Source: Chrysaora quinquecirrha
Lineage: Eukaryota; Cnidaria; Scyphozoa; Semaeostomeae; Pelagiidae
Direction: 5' to 3'
Assembly (NCBI GenBank): GCA_014526335.1
Contig: JACTAT010000321.1
Coordinates: forward strand, 750,124 to 814,123
Length of the DNA stretch: 64,000 bases
In this document: piece after piece, positions 1 through 10,227 of the stretch
Numbering within the stretch: the stretch's first letter is position 1
Layout of the letters: each line of letters opens with the position of its first letter
Notes under the pieces: generated by a model
The model's input: only the letters and a program-made list of their open reading frames with translations
What the model was told of the DNA's origin: nothing
Database searches by the model: none
Translations under genes and position numbers: made by a program

Positions 1-768
1 AAAGTTCAGGTATGTAATTTTTACTAAAGCTTTGTATAGTTTAATATGAGCGCTCAAAACACTAAACACTTTCTTCAGACACTTTTTGACACCTTTTATT
101 CCACCTTGTTATTCTAGAATGTCTCGAATTGCCATCATGGATATTTAATATATCCAAACAAGCCAAACACACAAATGCATCCGAAAGGTTGCTATTTTAT
201 TGGACAACTAGCCCTTGCCCCGAGAGGTGCGCAGCATGGGCTTTTGCGCTCCACGGGTCACCTTGGACCTCCGCCTTGCAATGGTTGTTTATGAACGTTG
301 TCATTGTAAAGAATAAATCAGTTTAATTAGAGGCAGAATCGCTGGTATTAAAGAATGAGTCAAAACTGTTTCAATGATGTGTTATGATGCCTTGATTAGC
401 GTTTGAAAAAGCTCCACTGTTACAAAGTGACGTGAATGAGATGGTCATAGTAAGCACAGGAAATGAGTATGGTTTGATTGTATGCAAGTATGGTTTGGGG
501 AAATTTTTTCCCAGCGAGGTATGGCATGAACGGTTTGAAGCTTTGAGACTGCTTAGTTTTAACTTATCAGTCACTGTCTGCACGAATAGCTTAGTCATAA
601 AATGGGAAAAGCTTAACCATCTACAGAGCTTCAAGTGGAGAAGAATGTCGGTATCCAAGAATGACAGACGGGCGTAGTCTGCTAATGTTCTATACATGCC
701 AAAAAGACACTTTTAGTGGCTGTGAAGACACCACTTTTCACTTTAAGTGACCTTTGTATGGAAGGAAG
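1..768. other. No gene recognised
   Basis: Unremarkable AT-rich sequence. The short open frames here lack codon bias, splice-site support and recognisable motifs, so I call nothing. Confidence 0.5.
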
Positions 769-1330
769 ATTAGTGACAATGAGCTTGGTGTCAATGACAG
801 TAGCTTAATACGAATGAGTTAATATTCGGGTGCTAAGAAATGGAAAGAAATGCCTAGGCCTTAATGTGCAGCTGATTTTTAGGTGGGGGTCCACGGTTGC
901 TCTTTATTACTGCTGCTCTACCCTGTTCCTTGGACCAGTAGTACCTGATTGACTTCAGGTGTAGATCGCAAAGTAGCTACGTAAACTTTAGTGTCAATCT
1001 ACAGTATGGGTCGCTTGGTGTGCTGGTGCTTAGTATGCAAGGAGACCTTAAACCTTAGTGTGCAGTAGATTTCAAGTCCTCGTAGGCGTTGGTTGCAAAA
1101 GAAACCTTAGTATCAATGAAAGTAGGCATGTTTCACTTGAGGTTTAGGGTGCTTAGAATGCAAGGAGACCTCAATCCTTATTGTGCAGCAGGATTCAAGT
1201 TGTAGTAGGAATGGATTGCGAAATAAACCTTAGCCCCAATGACAGTAGGTACGCATTGCTTAATCATTTCGATGCTCTGTATGCAAGGGTAACTGAACTC
1301 TGGTTCTTTTGGTTTCGAGGTTCTCTTATT
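769..1330. repeat. Degenerate ~125-bp tandem repeat
   Basis: A phrase of the form gcttag-a/t-atgcaaggagacc, then cctta-tgtgcag, then ttcaagt, then aaaccttag-caatga-agtagg recurs at about 1,024-1,130 and 1,149-1,255. More diverged versions lie upstream (about 775-1,020) and downstream (to about 1,330). The spacing is about 125 bp. The copies are old and no reading frame is conserved. Confidence 0.55.
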
Positions 1331-2170
1331 GCCTGCAGGTTGGGTGCATAGAAGACAGGCAGGGGAAACCTTAGTTGATGTGTTCTTAGTTGTTTTATGG
1401 GCCAGTTGCTTTGACCTTATCGTTAGGCAATAATTGTATTGTCTGGTGTGATTTTTTTTCATAATTCATCAATCCTATTCCTCAATACTGATGTCGTAGA
1501 CCCATGCTTTGTGAGCAGTCCCAGGTGACGAAAACAACTTGTCAACTATCCGTGCAGTCTACTTCTTGGTCGAAAATTTAAATTCTTGAGGTCAGAATTT
1601 ACCTAAGAAGAAGAATTTCATAAAATCTAAAGAAATGTCTACTTTATACAGAAACACAGTTTTAAATAGTATATAATGTCTTCGATTACAAATATTAACG
1701 AATCAATGGTTTATACTTTTTCTAAAAGTACACATTTTTTTCAAGATTTTCAAGATTTCATTGTGCATTCTCAGCTTATTTACAAAATACTGATTTAAAC
1801 TCATTAAATACGATACAATTAATAAATCGAAAATTAATTTCTATTTTCCACAAAAACAGTAGTTGTATCAGTAATAATAGCTGAATGACACATGGAAATA
1901 ACCCAGAGAGGGCTTTCGAGCCATGTGCCATTTTTGTATGTGAATTTAATCAATCTTGTTATAATAGCATACACAAAATTAATATGAATTCATATGAATA
2001 TTTTTTTTCTAAGCTTAAAGAATAAAAATTAACTAATTCAAAATTGTTAATATAAGATTAAGTTTAAAATTAATTAAAAATAAGAATTAAAAAAACAAGT
2101 AAATAAATAATAAGGTAAGGGGGGGTGGAATGCTTTTAGTCTTGTAACTAAATATATCTTTGTCTCATGC
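1331..2170. other. No gene; probable LINE 3' flank
   Basis: Very AT-rich, increasingly so towards 2,170. The last few hundred bases lie just downstream (minus-strand sense) of the LINE reverse-transcriptase ORF and may be its 3' untranslated region, but no poly(A) tail or target-site duplication is clear. Confidence 0.35.
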
Positions 2171-2983
2171 CTATACGTTATTTAAACAGGTGCTATATTT
2201 TGAAATCAGGAATTTCTTAAAGGCTCTAGAAAAGGACGTTTTTGACGCTGACTGACGAATATTTTGAGGAATAGAATTCCAAATATCAACACCAGCGTTT
2301 GTTATGAAACGTTTACCATAGTTTGTTCTAAAATTCGGTTTGAAAAGTTTTCCTGATATAGCATGTCTTGTTTTCAAGTTGTGAATGTCTTTGACTTTTT
2401 TAAATAATTTCCCAAAAGTAGTTTTAGAACTATTTACATCATACATGAATTTAGCACATTCGAGTTTATAACAATCTTCAAGATTTAGAGAGTTTAGTTG
2501 TTTAAAAAGGGGTTTACTGTGCTCAGTTTTACTTTTAAAGGTTATCAATCTTACGGCTTTTTTTAATTTTTTATGAAGTGGGTCAAGGGCTGTTTTGGCA
2601 GCACTACCCCAATTTAAAAGACCATAGAGAATATTTGGAAGTATAAATGCATTATAGATATTTAGAAGTACTCTTTGTGGTACAAAATGTCTTACTTTAC
2701 TTAAGATTCCAATGCCTTTTGCAATTTTTGTATTTACATTTTGAATGTGAGACTTCCAGTTAAGCTCTCTATCTATTAGAACACCCAGATATTTTGCCTC
2801 TTGTACTTCCTTTAATGATTCATTATTTAATTTTAAATCAATAATCTTATTTAATTTCTTTTGAGACCTTGGAAACAAGAGTTTTAACCGATCAAATCGC
2901 TGTAAGTTGGAAACATAACCAACCAACCAATCGGATCTAGCCTTCTTCAGAAAGTCATTCAATGACGACGTGTCACGTGACAA
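2171..2983 (-). pseudogene. Non-LTR retrotransposon RT, C-terminal part
   Basis: A 270-codon frame matching the end of a CR1/Jockey-like LINE ORF2. Around residues 61-75 it has the EAKYLGVLIDRELNW signature that follows the RT palm. It then shows the HI.....IAKGIGIL region, LPNILYGLLNWGS, and a C-terminal GVDIWNSIPQNIR block typical of this class. The catalytic palm (YADD region) is missing, so this is a 5'-truncated insertion, as is usual for LINEs. The first ~40 residues come from the adjoining 416-bp repeat (2,859-3,274), which occurs elsewhere without the LINE, so the ORF start is a chimera of two elements. The body reads without stops, implying a fairly young insertion. Confidence 0.8.
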
Positions 2984-3274
2984 GGATTTTATCGCAGGAA
3001 AAATTTAAATTGGCGTCACGTCAGCAAATGTAAACACTCTTGGAAAATGTCTTGGAATTTTGGTAAGTATCTCTCACTTTTCCCAACTTTTTCTCGTAAA
3101 AGTGTTAGAAATGTAGTTTTCTTATCATTTTAACTTTTAATAACTATTTCTTGCTTATTTAAGGATGTTTCATTTTTATTTGTTTTGAACATAACTTATT
3201 CTAATAGCTGTGAAACTTACGAAGTTTCGAGACCTGGTCGGGCCTTGAATCTCTCACTTCAATTCTTTGTTTCA
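2859..3274. repeat. 416-bp dispersed direct repeat, copy 1
   Basis: Nearly identical to 6,491-6,907 in the same orientation. On the plus strand both copies keep an ATG (3,047), a perfect GTAAGT donor after 15 nt of frame, and a pyrimidine-rich tract ending in AG at 3,162-3,163. This would be a 101-bp intron. Upstream is a TGACGT-type bZIP/CRE-like core inside ggcgtcacgtcagc (about 3,012-3,025). It looks like a promoter plus first exon and intron that has been copied, or part of an unclassified transposon. Confidence 0.8.
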
Positions 3275-3871
3275 TTGTTGGGGAGATGAGAGGAGGTAAG
3301 TCTTCGGGAAACGACGAATTTCTCGGGCGTGGGGCCAAAAGTCATGCGCACTAGTGAATTTTCTCCTAGATGCTTTCTTTCTGTAAACATAGCAAAATCT
3401 GAGCAATGGCGGCCCAGCAAACAGGAATACTGAGATCACTGGGATAGATCGACACAGCAAAATAGGAGATGGCAATGCAAACAAAGCGATTACTAACTTT
3501 TCAGATTCAGTTTAGTTTCCTGCCTGGTATAATAACCTTTTCTTTAATATCTTTGATATGAGAACATGAACATTAAGAAGAACTTGAATGAAATCATTCT
3601 TGAGACCCTCTGGCAAGAAAGAGAGAGGACCAGTGGGAGGAAGCAAGAAGGCTTGAACTAAGAGAAAATAGGGAAAATATGTGACTGATTTAAATTTACC
3701 ATAGCTATTATTACACTTTTTTGCCAATACTCCTGTGTAATTTAATAATTTCATGATTAATGAAATTGAAATTAGATTTAAATTACATTCATCAATCAAC
3801 AAAACTACTGTCAGAAATCCAGGAAATTTAATAGAAACATCTGAAATGATTTCAGCTGATTTGATTATGAA
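3275..3871. other. No gene recognised
   Basis: Mixed-composition sequence after the repeat. Short frames on both strands show no domain or splice support. Confidence 0.45.
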
Positions 3872-4045
3872 GGTGCTGTGGCGTTGTGGTGTAATCCAGC
3901 TGACTCGTGGTGTGAGAAGCTCAGTGTGGTCAGGGTTTGAGCCCAGCCACGGTAGCATCACAGCCAGGGTCGAGGTCTCGATTAGTTAACCTACTACTGA
4001 GATCCTAGCGACTGGTGCTAAAACACCATTTCACCTTCACCTATA
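3872..4045 (+). mobile_element. tRNA-derived SINE
   Basis: The first ~90 bp resemble a tRNA. They include an A-box-like TGGCGTTGTGG at about 3,879, a B-box-like GGTTTGAGCCC at about 3,934, and terminal 7-mers GGTGCTG and TAGCATC that can pair as an acceptor stem with wobbles. A non-tRNA body (ggtcgaggtctcg, then gactggtgctaaaacacc) follows. Oversized pairing around the T-arm and the attached tail argue for a SINE rather than a working tRNA gene. No clear 3' tail or target duplication is visible, so the end is approximate. Confidence 0.55.
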
Positions 4046-5470
4046 CAGCACAGAACAAATTCTGAAAATGCAGTACATTCTTAGTGTTGAAACCCAATAC
4101 TCAATGCATATAGACTTTTCAAACTGTAAAACGATGCAGCAGTGTATCAAAATCAGTCCAGTGCTTGTTGGATGTTATACTCTGCAATGTTTTCACTCCC
4201 TACTTTTGATTAGCCAAAATTGCTCTGCATGTTTAATATCTTCCTGTTTTTCCAGTAAGAGAATACCAAACCTGACTCATTTAGAAAAGTATTTTAACAC
4301 AGAAAAACTGAAAGAAATCTCATTTGATAAAACTTCTGCAACATTGTTATTGCTCTTGTTGCAACCCACAAGCCTTTGTCTTATACAATGCAATGCCAAA
4401 CATTGAAACAGTCAGAAAAAGGTAAAAAAAAACAAGAGATTTCAGCACCAAGTCTGAAATCAGAAAACACGGTAATTGCAATAACAAGCAGAAACATTTT
4501 GGGCATACCTCAAAGCTAGTATGCTTGAAATGTTTCCACTGTTCTCAAAGACTAAAAAGGTAATTGCAATCATTTGTATGTTGGGTTGGCTGGCTAAAAG
4601 CAAAACTGTTTGAAAGACACTCAGTGGTATAAAAGGAGTTCTTTTAGGTTAGGTTTTCTTTTGGGTCAGAAGCCCTTTTAATAAAATCTCATTCAAATCA
4701 TCCTCTTGATGAAATTTTCAATACTCATCAACAACAAACTATTGCACTTTTCTAAATTTGGGGTGTTCTTTTTCATCAGAAGTTTACCCCACACCATGTA
4801 ATCTAGAGGTATTATACTGAAGAATGCATCAACAGTTTAATTGGTTTGCCTGGATTGACCTTCATCCACCTTCATTCAACTGAATCGTTGTATTGTACTT
4901 GTAGACTACTAAGTTTTCTAGTGTTATTTCTTGAAAAGTGACAGATTTAAAGTTTTTTTTACATTAATAAGTTTTTTATGAGCATTGTGTTTATAAAATT
5001 CGAAACATTATGGCCATCACCCCTCATCTTCCTTCCAGGTAATAAGTAACTGAACCACTAGACTACTAGGACAGACGGTCTAGAGATCTACACAGACAGG
5101 CGTACGCGTAGGCCATAGGCATAAATTCCTTTTTTTGTTGCAAACTGCTATGGCCTATGATTCCTCTCGCGTACTGTTTCCATTTTGCCACAGTAACTTC
5201 CTACTCTCTGTTTCAAAGACAAGGTAAAAAATAACTTCAGAATTGCTACGCGTACAGGTTGGATTATATCCGTGCCGAACGATTACATGTTTACATCCCT
5301 CTGTAATGACACTAGACGAGCTACAGACAACACAACACACAACGGCAATTTTCAGCGGGAAGGCAAGTGGTCAGCGGAAAAGCATGTCTCAGTGCGCAAG
5401 GACACTTCGCCCCTAAACGCTGATTCGTTGAAGACAAACCATTTTTTCTTTTGTTTAAAACAAAAGAGCA
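4046..5470. other. No gene recognised
   Basis: AT-rich sequence with scattered short frames. A small imperfect inverted repeat (taggccataggcat near 5,110 and atggcctatga near 5,150) is the only structure noticed. Confidence 0.4.
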
Positions 5471-8400
5471 ATGATCACGTCTCCCCAACAATTCAAATTG
5501 GACAATGGTGAAACAGCATTTGAAAGAGAGTTTGTACCATGCATTGAATACAAGAAATTAGAGCTAAAGTGGAGACGTACATATAACTTTTGTCGATACA
5601 ACATCCACCGATTGGAGTACCTCCCAACTATGATGGCATTTAAATGCCATGATTCGACAGCCATGATTAAAGACATACTAGAATGGAACAATGTTGGTCT
5701 AATTTATTACAAGGATGGAGATATTGAAAGAAAGATTTGTCAGAAGATAGAGCTAGCTAGCAGAAATATAGAAGAATTTCGAGCACCCAAGGCGATGACC
5801 CAGGAGCTTTTGGAGGAGCTAAAAGAACACTTCCACTTTCTACAAGGTATAAATTTAATTTAATTAATTAATTTTGTTAAATGTTCTTCTAGTTCTTCTA
5901 GAGGGTCATGCGTTGTTGCTTTGGGCACCCCCAAATTCTTCTTTATTCAAAAACAACATGACAATCTGCTGGCAGATTCTTCTCTCTATATCACCACCCT
6001 TGTACAAAACGCCACAGTCTTATAACTGTATTTAAATGAGTATAAATTATGCTTTTTATAAATTATCTCCAATATGTTGTAATTATATATCGTGTGAGTC
6101 TACACAAGGGGCATGAATTCATTCTCACTCCCTATCTGAAATAAAAAGAAATAAATGAATACAGGAAATAATTAGTATCAGCAAATGTTAGAAATAATTA
6201 TTATTATAGACCTAAGTGAATGCTTCAAACAACTTACTGGTTTATGCATTTCAGATGAAAAACTTGTTCACAATGTCGACATCTCGAGTAGTAATCATCA
6301 TCCAACTCTGATGTTAGACAAATGGAGCAGTTGCTCTGAAATACTGACTCTTCTGGTTGCAACCTGATCATTGCCTGCAAGCTGATTATTGCTCTTCTTC
6401 TTGCTCCAATCATCTTTTCTCTTAGACACACAACTAAACACACACACCAGACTGAAGTATGTTGAAGCAAAAAAACAACAAACTCAACGGTTTTGAGACC
6501 TTGGAAACAAGAGTTTTAACCGATCAAATCGCTGTAATTTGGAAACATAACCAACCAACCAATCAGATATAGCCTTCTTCAGAAAGTCATTCGATGACGA
6601 CGCGTCACATGACTAGGATTTTATCGCAGGAAAAATTAAAACTGGCGTCACGTCAGCAAATGTAAACACTCTTGGAAAATGTCTTGGAATTTTGGTAAGT
6701 ATCTCTCACTTTTCCCAACTTTTTCTCGTAAAAGTGTTAGAAATGTAGTTTTCTTATAATTTTAACTTTTAATAACTATTTCTTGCTTATTTAAGGATGT
6801 TTCATTTTTATTTGTTTTGAAAACTAACTTATTCTAAAGGCAGTGAAACTTACGAAGTTTTGAGATCCGGTCGGGCCTTGAATCTCTCACTTCAATTCTT
6901 TGTTTCAATTCTTAGTCTTCGTTTCAATTCTTTCAATTAAATTTCTAATTCTTTATTTTTTTAATTTCTTGCAATCCATGGGGTGTTTTGAATAGTTCAG
7001 ACTTGTAGGTTTTTATATATTTTCTTTTTATAGAATATGAACATCAAAGAAGACCAAGTTCAGATTTTTGAATGCTCGAGTTGTTGGGCCTTGTTGCCCT
7101 ATCAGGGCCTTGTTGCCCTATCATGGTTTTGAAAGCATTTGCTGCTAGTCAGGCGTTTCTAATTGACGGAACAATAATAGTAAGGTATAAATGCTGGATG
7201 CATTTGTAAAAGCGTTTCAGAATCTAGAGTACACTGACTATGGCAAGCAGACAAAGGGAACAAGCGAATAACGAAGTAGTGTCTTCAGAACCTGAGGTAC
7301 ATGAGGAAAATGTGAAGAGACAGGCTTATCTGATCACATATAGCAGAGCAGATACGGAAGCATTTGGTAGAGAAGGATTTGCTAACGCTGTTGTTACATC
7401 GCTCCATAGGGAAACCAGTTGTTCCGTCAAGCAGTGGTGTTGCTGTCTTGAAAGCCACAAGGATGGAGTACCGCATTTTCACATGGCCATACCACTGGCC
7501 AAGACAGGATGATGAAGCTGGGTACGAAATTATCTGCAAGATTTTTTTGGCATAGCAGTAAATTTCTCTGTACATGGGTGGCTATTACTGTGCTTATCCG
7601 TCCGTACGTGATGAAAGAGCATGAAGAGGTCGCTTTTAGCAAAGGTCATCCAGAACAGATAGCAAAGCCGAAAACGCCAGCTGCTTCAGCCGCCAGGGCC
7701 AGGAAACATGCAAGAAAATTTCGCTGATATAATTATCAGGAAAAACATCGCTAATCGAATGGAGCTATTACAGCAAGCTACTGCGCTTAAAAAGACTGAC
7801 GATACAGATTTATATCACTTTTGCATAGAGAGATCAATAAAGCCACTGGTTGAATTCATAGACACTGTCTGGGATGCTGAGAATGCAGAGCATATTCTTG
7901 AACGAAGCTATCTAGAATAGAAATTTTCACAAAAGCATTGCAAAGTCCTTGTATTTGTGAAGGGGAGTGGTTGCAATGTGCTGTGCAGCTCTTGGAGAGA
8001 AACAACATAGAACTGGACAAAGGTCATTATGAAGTGAGAGACAGCACACAGAAAATTGGCAGGTCACGTGATGTGGGGTGGGGGAAAATGTTATATAAAG
8101 GGAGGTTTTTAGGGTTAACAAATGTAGATGATTTCAGCGCTACGGGGAATTGAATTTTCAAGGCTGCAATTGAAAATGGATAAATGTATCAAAGACTTCA
8201 AAGCCAGAATGAAAGAGGCAGTTCATCACATTCAGGGTGGCATGGAGGAATTTGAAGAAGAAATGGACGGGGCTATGTACCAGTTTATTGTGAAGGGCAA
8301 CAGAGCTGTGGGAAAGCACAGAACAGAGAGAGCAATGAGGCGACTCAGAAGAACGTACGAGAAATGGACCAATCATATCAAGATTGGGAAGAAAAGGATG

Positions 8401-9850
8401 TTGGAGACAATGAATGCCATAGAAAAGGAGAGAAAGAAGAAAGCTCAACAGGAGGAAGATCGAAAGCTGGGGCAAGAACAGAAAGAAGCAGAAGGCAAGG
8501 GAAAAGGGGTGAAGGAAGACGTACAGAGAGAGGAAGAGATGGAAAATTTACGGATAGAAGCTGACGAGTTTGAGAAGTCATTTCTTTGTGGAGATGCCGA
8601 GGAGTTTGAGCAGTCTTTTTACTCTGAAGATGGTGTAGAGACAGCAAATAGCGAAAGCTGAACGTTTTAATTTAAATGGGAACAGTATTACATATACTTG
8701 AATAATTAGTTATTTAATTTTATTAATTGTTGTTTGCATGAGACTTATACGTACAAAAATGTATTTCATTGCTCACTTTCTGTTCCTTATTTTAATGGGA
8801 AAGAAAATATGTATTCAAATATGAGATATGTAAGCAACGGTAATAAAGAAGATAGGTGGAGAAGGAGTTGGGATTTATGAATTGCGGTAAAAAAATAGGG
8901 TCGAAGAGGGGAAATTTAGGGATTGTGAGTGAAAAGTAAGAAGGCAAAGCGCCAGTGCGTCTTTTTATTTGTTCGTATGCATGATATTGTTTAAATTACT
9001 TCAACTATTAAATGGATAATTAATAGGTGAAGTAATATAATGAAAAAGTTTATTATGGTAAAGAAGTTTGGAGAAGGAGACGTTTTGGTTGTTTTTCCCA
9101 AATTGAAATGAATGGGCGAAGTAACAATGATTCCTCTTTATTTGTTGAGCTATGTTTTATGACCATTGAAGGTAATAATAGGTTAAGTGGGAGAAGGAAA
9201 GGCTTGTAAAGTCCATATCAGGGAAATGTAACTCTTGTCTTATGAACGTGTGTATGAATTCAGGCCATTGAAGTTTGTAAAACAGGCGTTCCTTCAGAAG
9301 AGAAAGGTTTCAAGGTGGATATCCGGGAAAAAATGTAATAGCAATATCCGAGAGTGGGGGGAGGGAAATTATGGGTTGTGAACTTCTTATTGTAAAATCA
9401 TGGGAATGGTACGTAATTCCCAAATCTTTTTCCTCTTCTCCTGCTAATAGAAATTGTTACAGGGGGCTTACTCATCTTCACTCGTTTTTCTATAAGATTG
9501 AGAATGTTGTAAATTGGAACAGTTAGCCTGTTCCATATCGTAGAGCTTGACTTAACAGTGAACATTTTTGAACCGTACCAAGAGTATAAGGAAGTGATGG
9601 CAGAAACTCTGAGAACCTTTCACAATGATGATAACACAAAGGAACCCTAGGTTTTTTGTACGAATTATGCAATATAACCAATCTTTATCATTACATTATG
9701 ATCATAAAAATAACTGTATAATTATGAATACTCAGAATATCTTATTTTTTAATCACAGGAAATTTCATTCAAATCAATGATGAAATTCAAAAAGAATGTT
9801 GCGAGAGAGTTTCAGATTTGGAAGGACGTGCGATTCAATTTCAGCAATGA
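5471..9850 (+). CDS. Possible two-exon gene, product unknown
   Basis: Exon 1 (5,471-5,846) opens with ATG and encodes 125 residues rich in K, E and aromatic residues (for example EYKKLELKWRRTYNF). It ends at CAAG followed by GTATAA. A second exon at 9,759-9,850 has a good acceptor (tttttaatcacag) and continues in phase (remainder 1) to a TGA, giving about 155 residues with an acidic, helical-looking end (INDEIQKECCERVSDLEG). The 3.9-kb intron would contain the finger gene, the Rep-like gene and the coiled-coil gene. I recognise no domain. Exon 1 is the firmer part; the join is inference from phase and splice sites. Exon 2 is also open in another frame up to a GT at 9,884. Confidence 0.35.
6063..6470 (-). 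pseudogene. C4HC3 (RING-variant/PHD-like) zinc-finger gene
   Basis: The minus-strand frame 6,470-6,238 ends with CSIC, 12 residues, CRHC, then EQVFHLKC. This is C-x2-C-x12-C-x2-C-x4-H-x2-C, the first six ligands of a C4HC3 finger. It stops at a strong GTAAGT donor. After a 102-bp intron with a TTTCAG acceptor, the exon at 6,135-6,063 supplies the last two ligands in the same phase as SCPLCR, then a TAA. Such fingers act in E3 ubiquitin ligases (RING-variant) or chromatin readers (PHD). One codon after the splice junction is an in-frame TAG, where this class often has tryptophan, so the copy is dead, or the TAG is a sequencing error or a TGG-to-TAG change. The 5' boundary is uncertain; several acceptors lie between 6,360 and 6,440. 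Confidence 0.5.
6491..6907. repeat. 416-bp dispersed direct repeat, copy 2
   Basis: Same orientation as copy 1, with a few percent substitutions. The ATG, GTAAGT donor, AG acceptor and CRE-like core are all conserved. It starts abruptly after the unrelated sequence caacgg, which shows the element is independent of the LINE that abuts copy 1. It ends where both copies diverge after tttgtttca. Confidence 0.8.
7186..7192 (+). promoter_or_regulatory. TATA box of Rep-like gene
   Basis: TATAAAT inside aaggtataaatgctgg lies 54 bp before the ATG at 7,240. That leaves room for a transcription start about 30 bp downstream and a short leader. It is assigned from sequence and spacing only. Confidence 0.45.
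7240..8053 (+). pseudogene. Rep-like HUH endonuclease, start of helicase region
   Basis: Resembles the rolling-circle Rep proteins of CRESS-type replicons, which have relatives in cnidarian genomes. The frame from 7,240 has motif I (QAYLITYS) near residue 33 and motif II (PHFHMAI, the His-hydrophobe-His metal site) near residue 80, and stops at 7,512. An overlapping frame (7,509-7,727) holds motif III, YVMK, with the Tyr and Lys that cleave and stabilise DNA. A third frame (7,708-7,920) and a fourth (from 7,938, CEGEWLQCA) follow the order expected for the linker and the approach to an SF3 helicase domain, but Walker A is absent. At least three frameshifts make it non-functional as read. Known in the family: nicking and joining of single-stranded DNA ends. 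It could be an endogenous viral element or a domesticated or transposon-borne Rep. Confidence 0.65.
8065..8100 (+). promoter_or_regulatory. E-box plus TATA promoter
   Basis: A CACGTG E-box (8,065-8,070, within tcacgtgat) is followed by a G-rich tract and a textbook TATATAAAG (8,092-8,100). The expected start of transcription, near 8,122-8,130, lies almost on the ATG at 8,128. Initiation may therefore really be at the in-frame ATG at 8,176. Confidence 0.5.
8128..8661 (+). CDS. Small charged coiled-coil protein, unknown
   Basis: An intact 177-codon frame. Residues ~17-90 are mixed-charge helix. Residues ~90-150 are a nearly continuous run of K, E, R and Q (KERKKKAQQEEDRKLGQEQK) predicted as a single coiled coil or stable charged helix. 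The C-terminus is acidic with two EF-SF-type repeats (EFEKSF, EFEQSF). The ATG at 8,176 (MDKCIKDF) is an alternative start that better fits the TATA box at 8,092. It directly follows the Rep-like remnant on the same strand. No enzymatic motif is seen. Its intactness beside a wrecked neighbour suggests it is younger or under constraint. The GA-rich composition alone can keep frames open, so expression evidence would matter. Confidence 0.5.
   Translation: MISALRGIEFSRLQLKMDKCIKDFKARMKEAVHHIQGGMEEFEEEMDGAMYQFIVKGNRAVGKHRTERAMRRLRRTYEKWTNHIKIGKKRMLETMNAIEKERKKKAQQEEDRKLGQEQKEAEGKGKGVKEDVQREEEMENLRIEADEFEKSFLCGDAEEFEQSFYSEDGVETANSES
8662..9758. other. No gene recognised
   Basis: AT-rich with G/A-rich patches (gaaggag, gggagaagg). 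No frame with domain or splice support. Confidence 0.45.
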
Positions 9851-10028
9851 AAATCTTGAAGTTCTTACTGCAGAACAAATATGGTAGGGTAGGATTCTTT
9901 ATCTGTCTGTAATTGATTCCCTTTATCGACACAAGTAACTCTGCTCCTTGGAATGTAATCTTCCATTCCGCATTTACTGTGTTCATATTTCTGCAACCAC
10001 ATGAAAAGTTGTACATTTTCGTTTGCAG

Positions 10029-10227
10029 AGAATCTGGGGACACCTACGTAATCAAACCTGATGAGTGGAGAATTCGTTGTAAGAAGCGACGAAGACGACA
10101 AAAAAGAGCCAAACCGTACGCGAATGAAAGCAAAGATGGTGCAGAGCATATTGGCATTATCATAACAGCCAGTCCTTTGCAGAGACTAATGCAAATTCTC
10201 CTGAACTTACAAAACGCTAATTCGTAG
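10029..10227 (+). CDS. Putative terminal coding exon, unknown
   Basis: Preceded by a good acceptor (acattttcgtttgcag) and open for 66 codons to a TAG. It enters with two bases owed from an upstream exon. The protein has a strongly basic patch (CKKRRRRQKRAKPY) resembling a nuclear-localisation or nucleic-acid-binding segment, then a hydrophobic helical end. The exon at 9,759-9,883 has the right phase, but joining it would create a stop at the junction, so the true upstream exon is not identified. Confidence 0.35.

Noticed and set aside
3872..3962. Functional tRNA gene
   Set aside because: Arms do not fold to standard lengths and a SINE-like body follows.
9774..10149. Minus-strand frames opposite the putative exons
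   Set aside because: No splice sites or domain; overlap plus-strand exons with better support.
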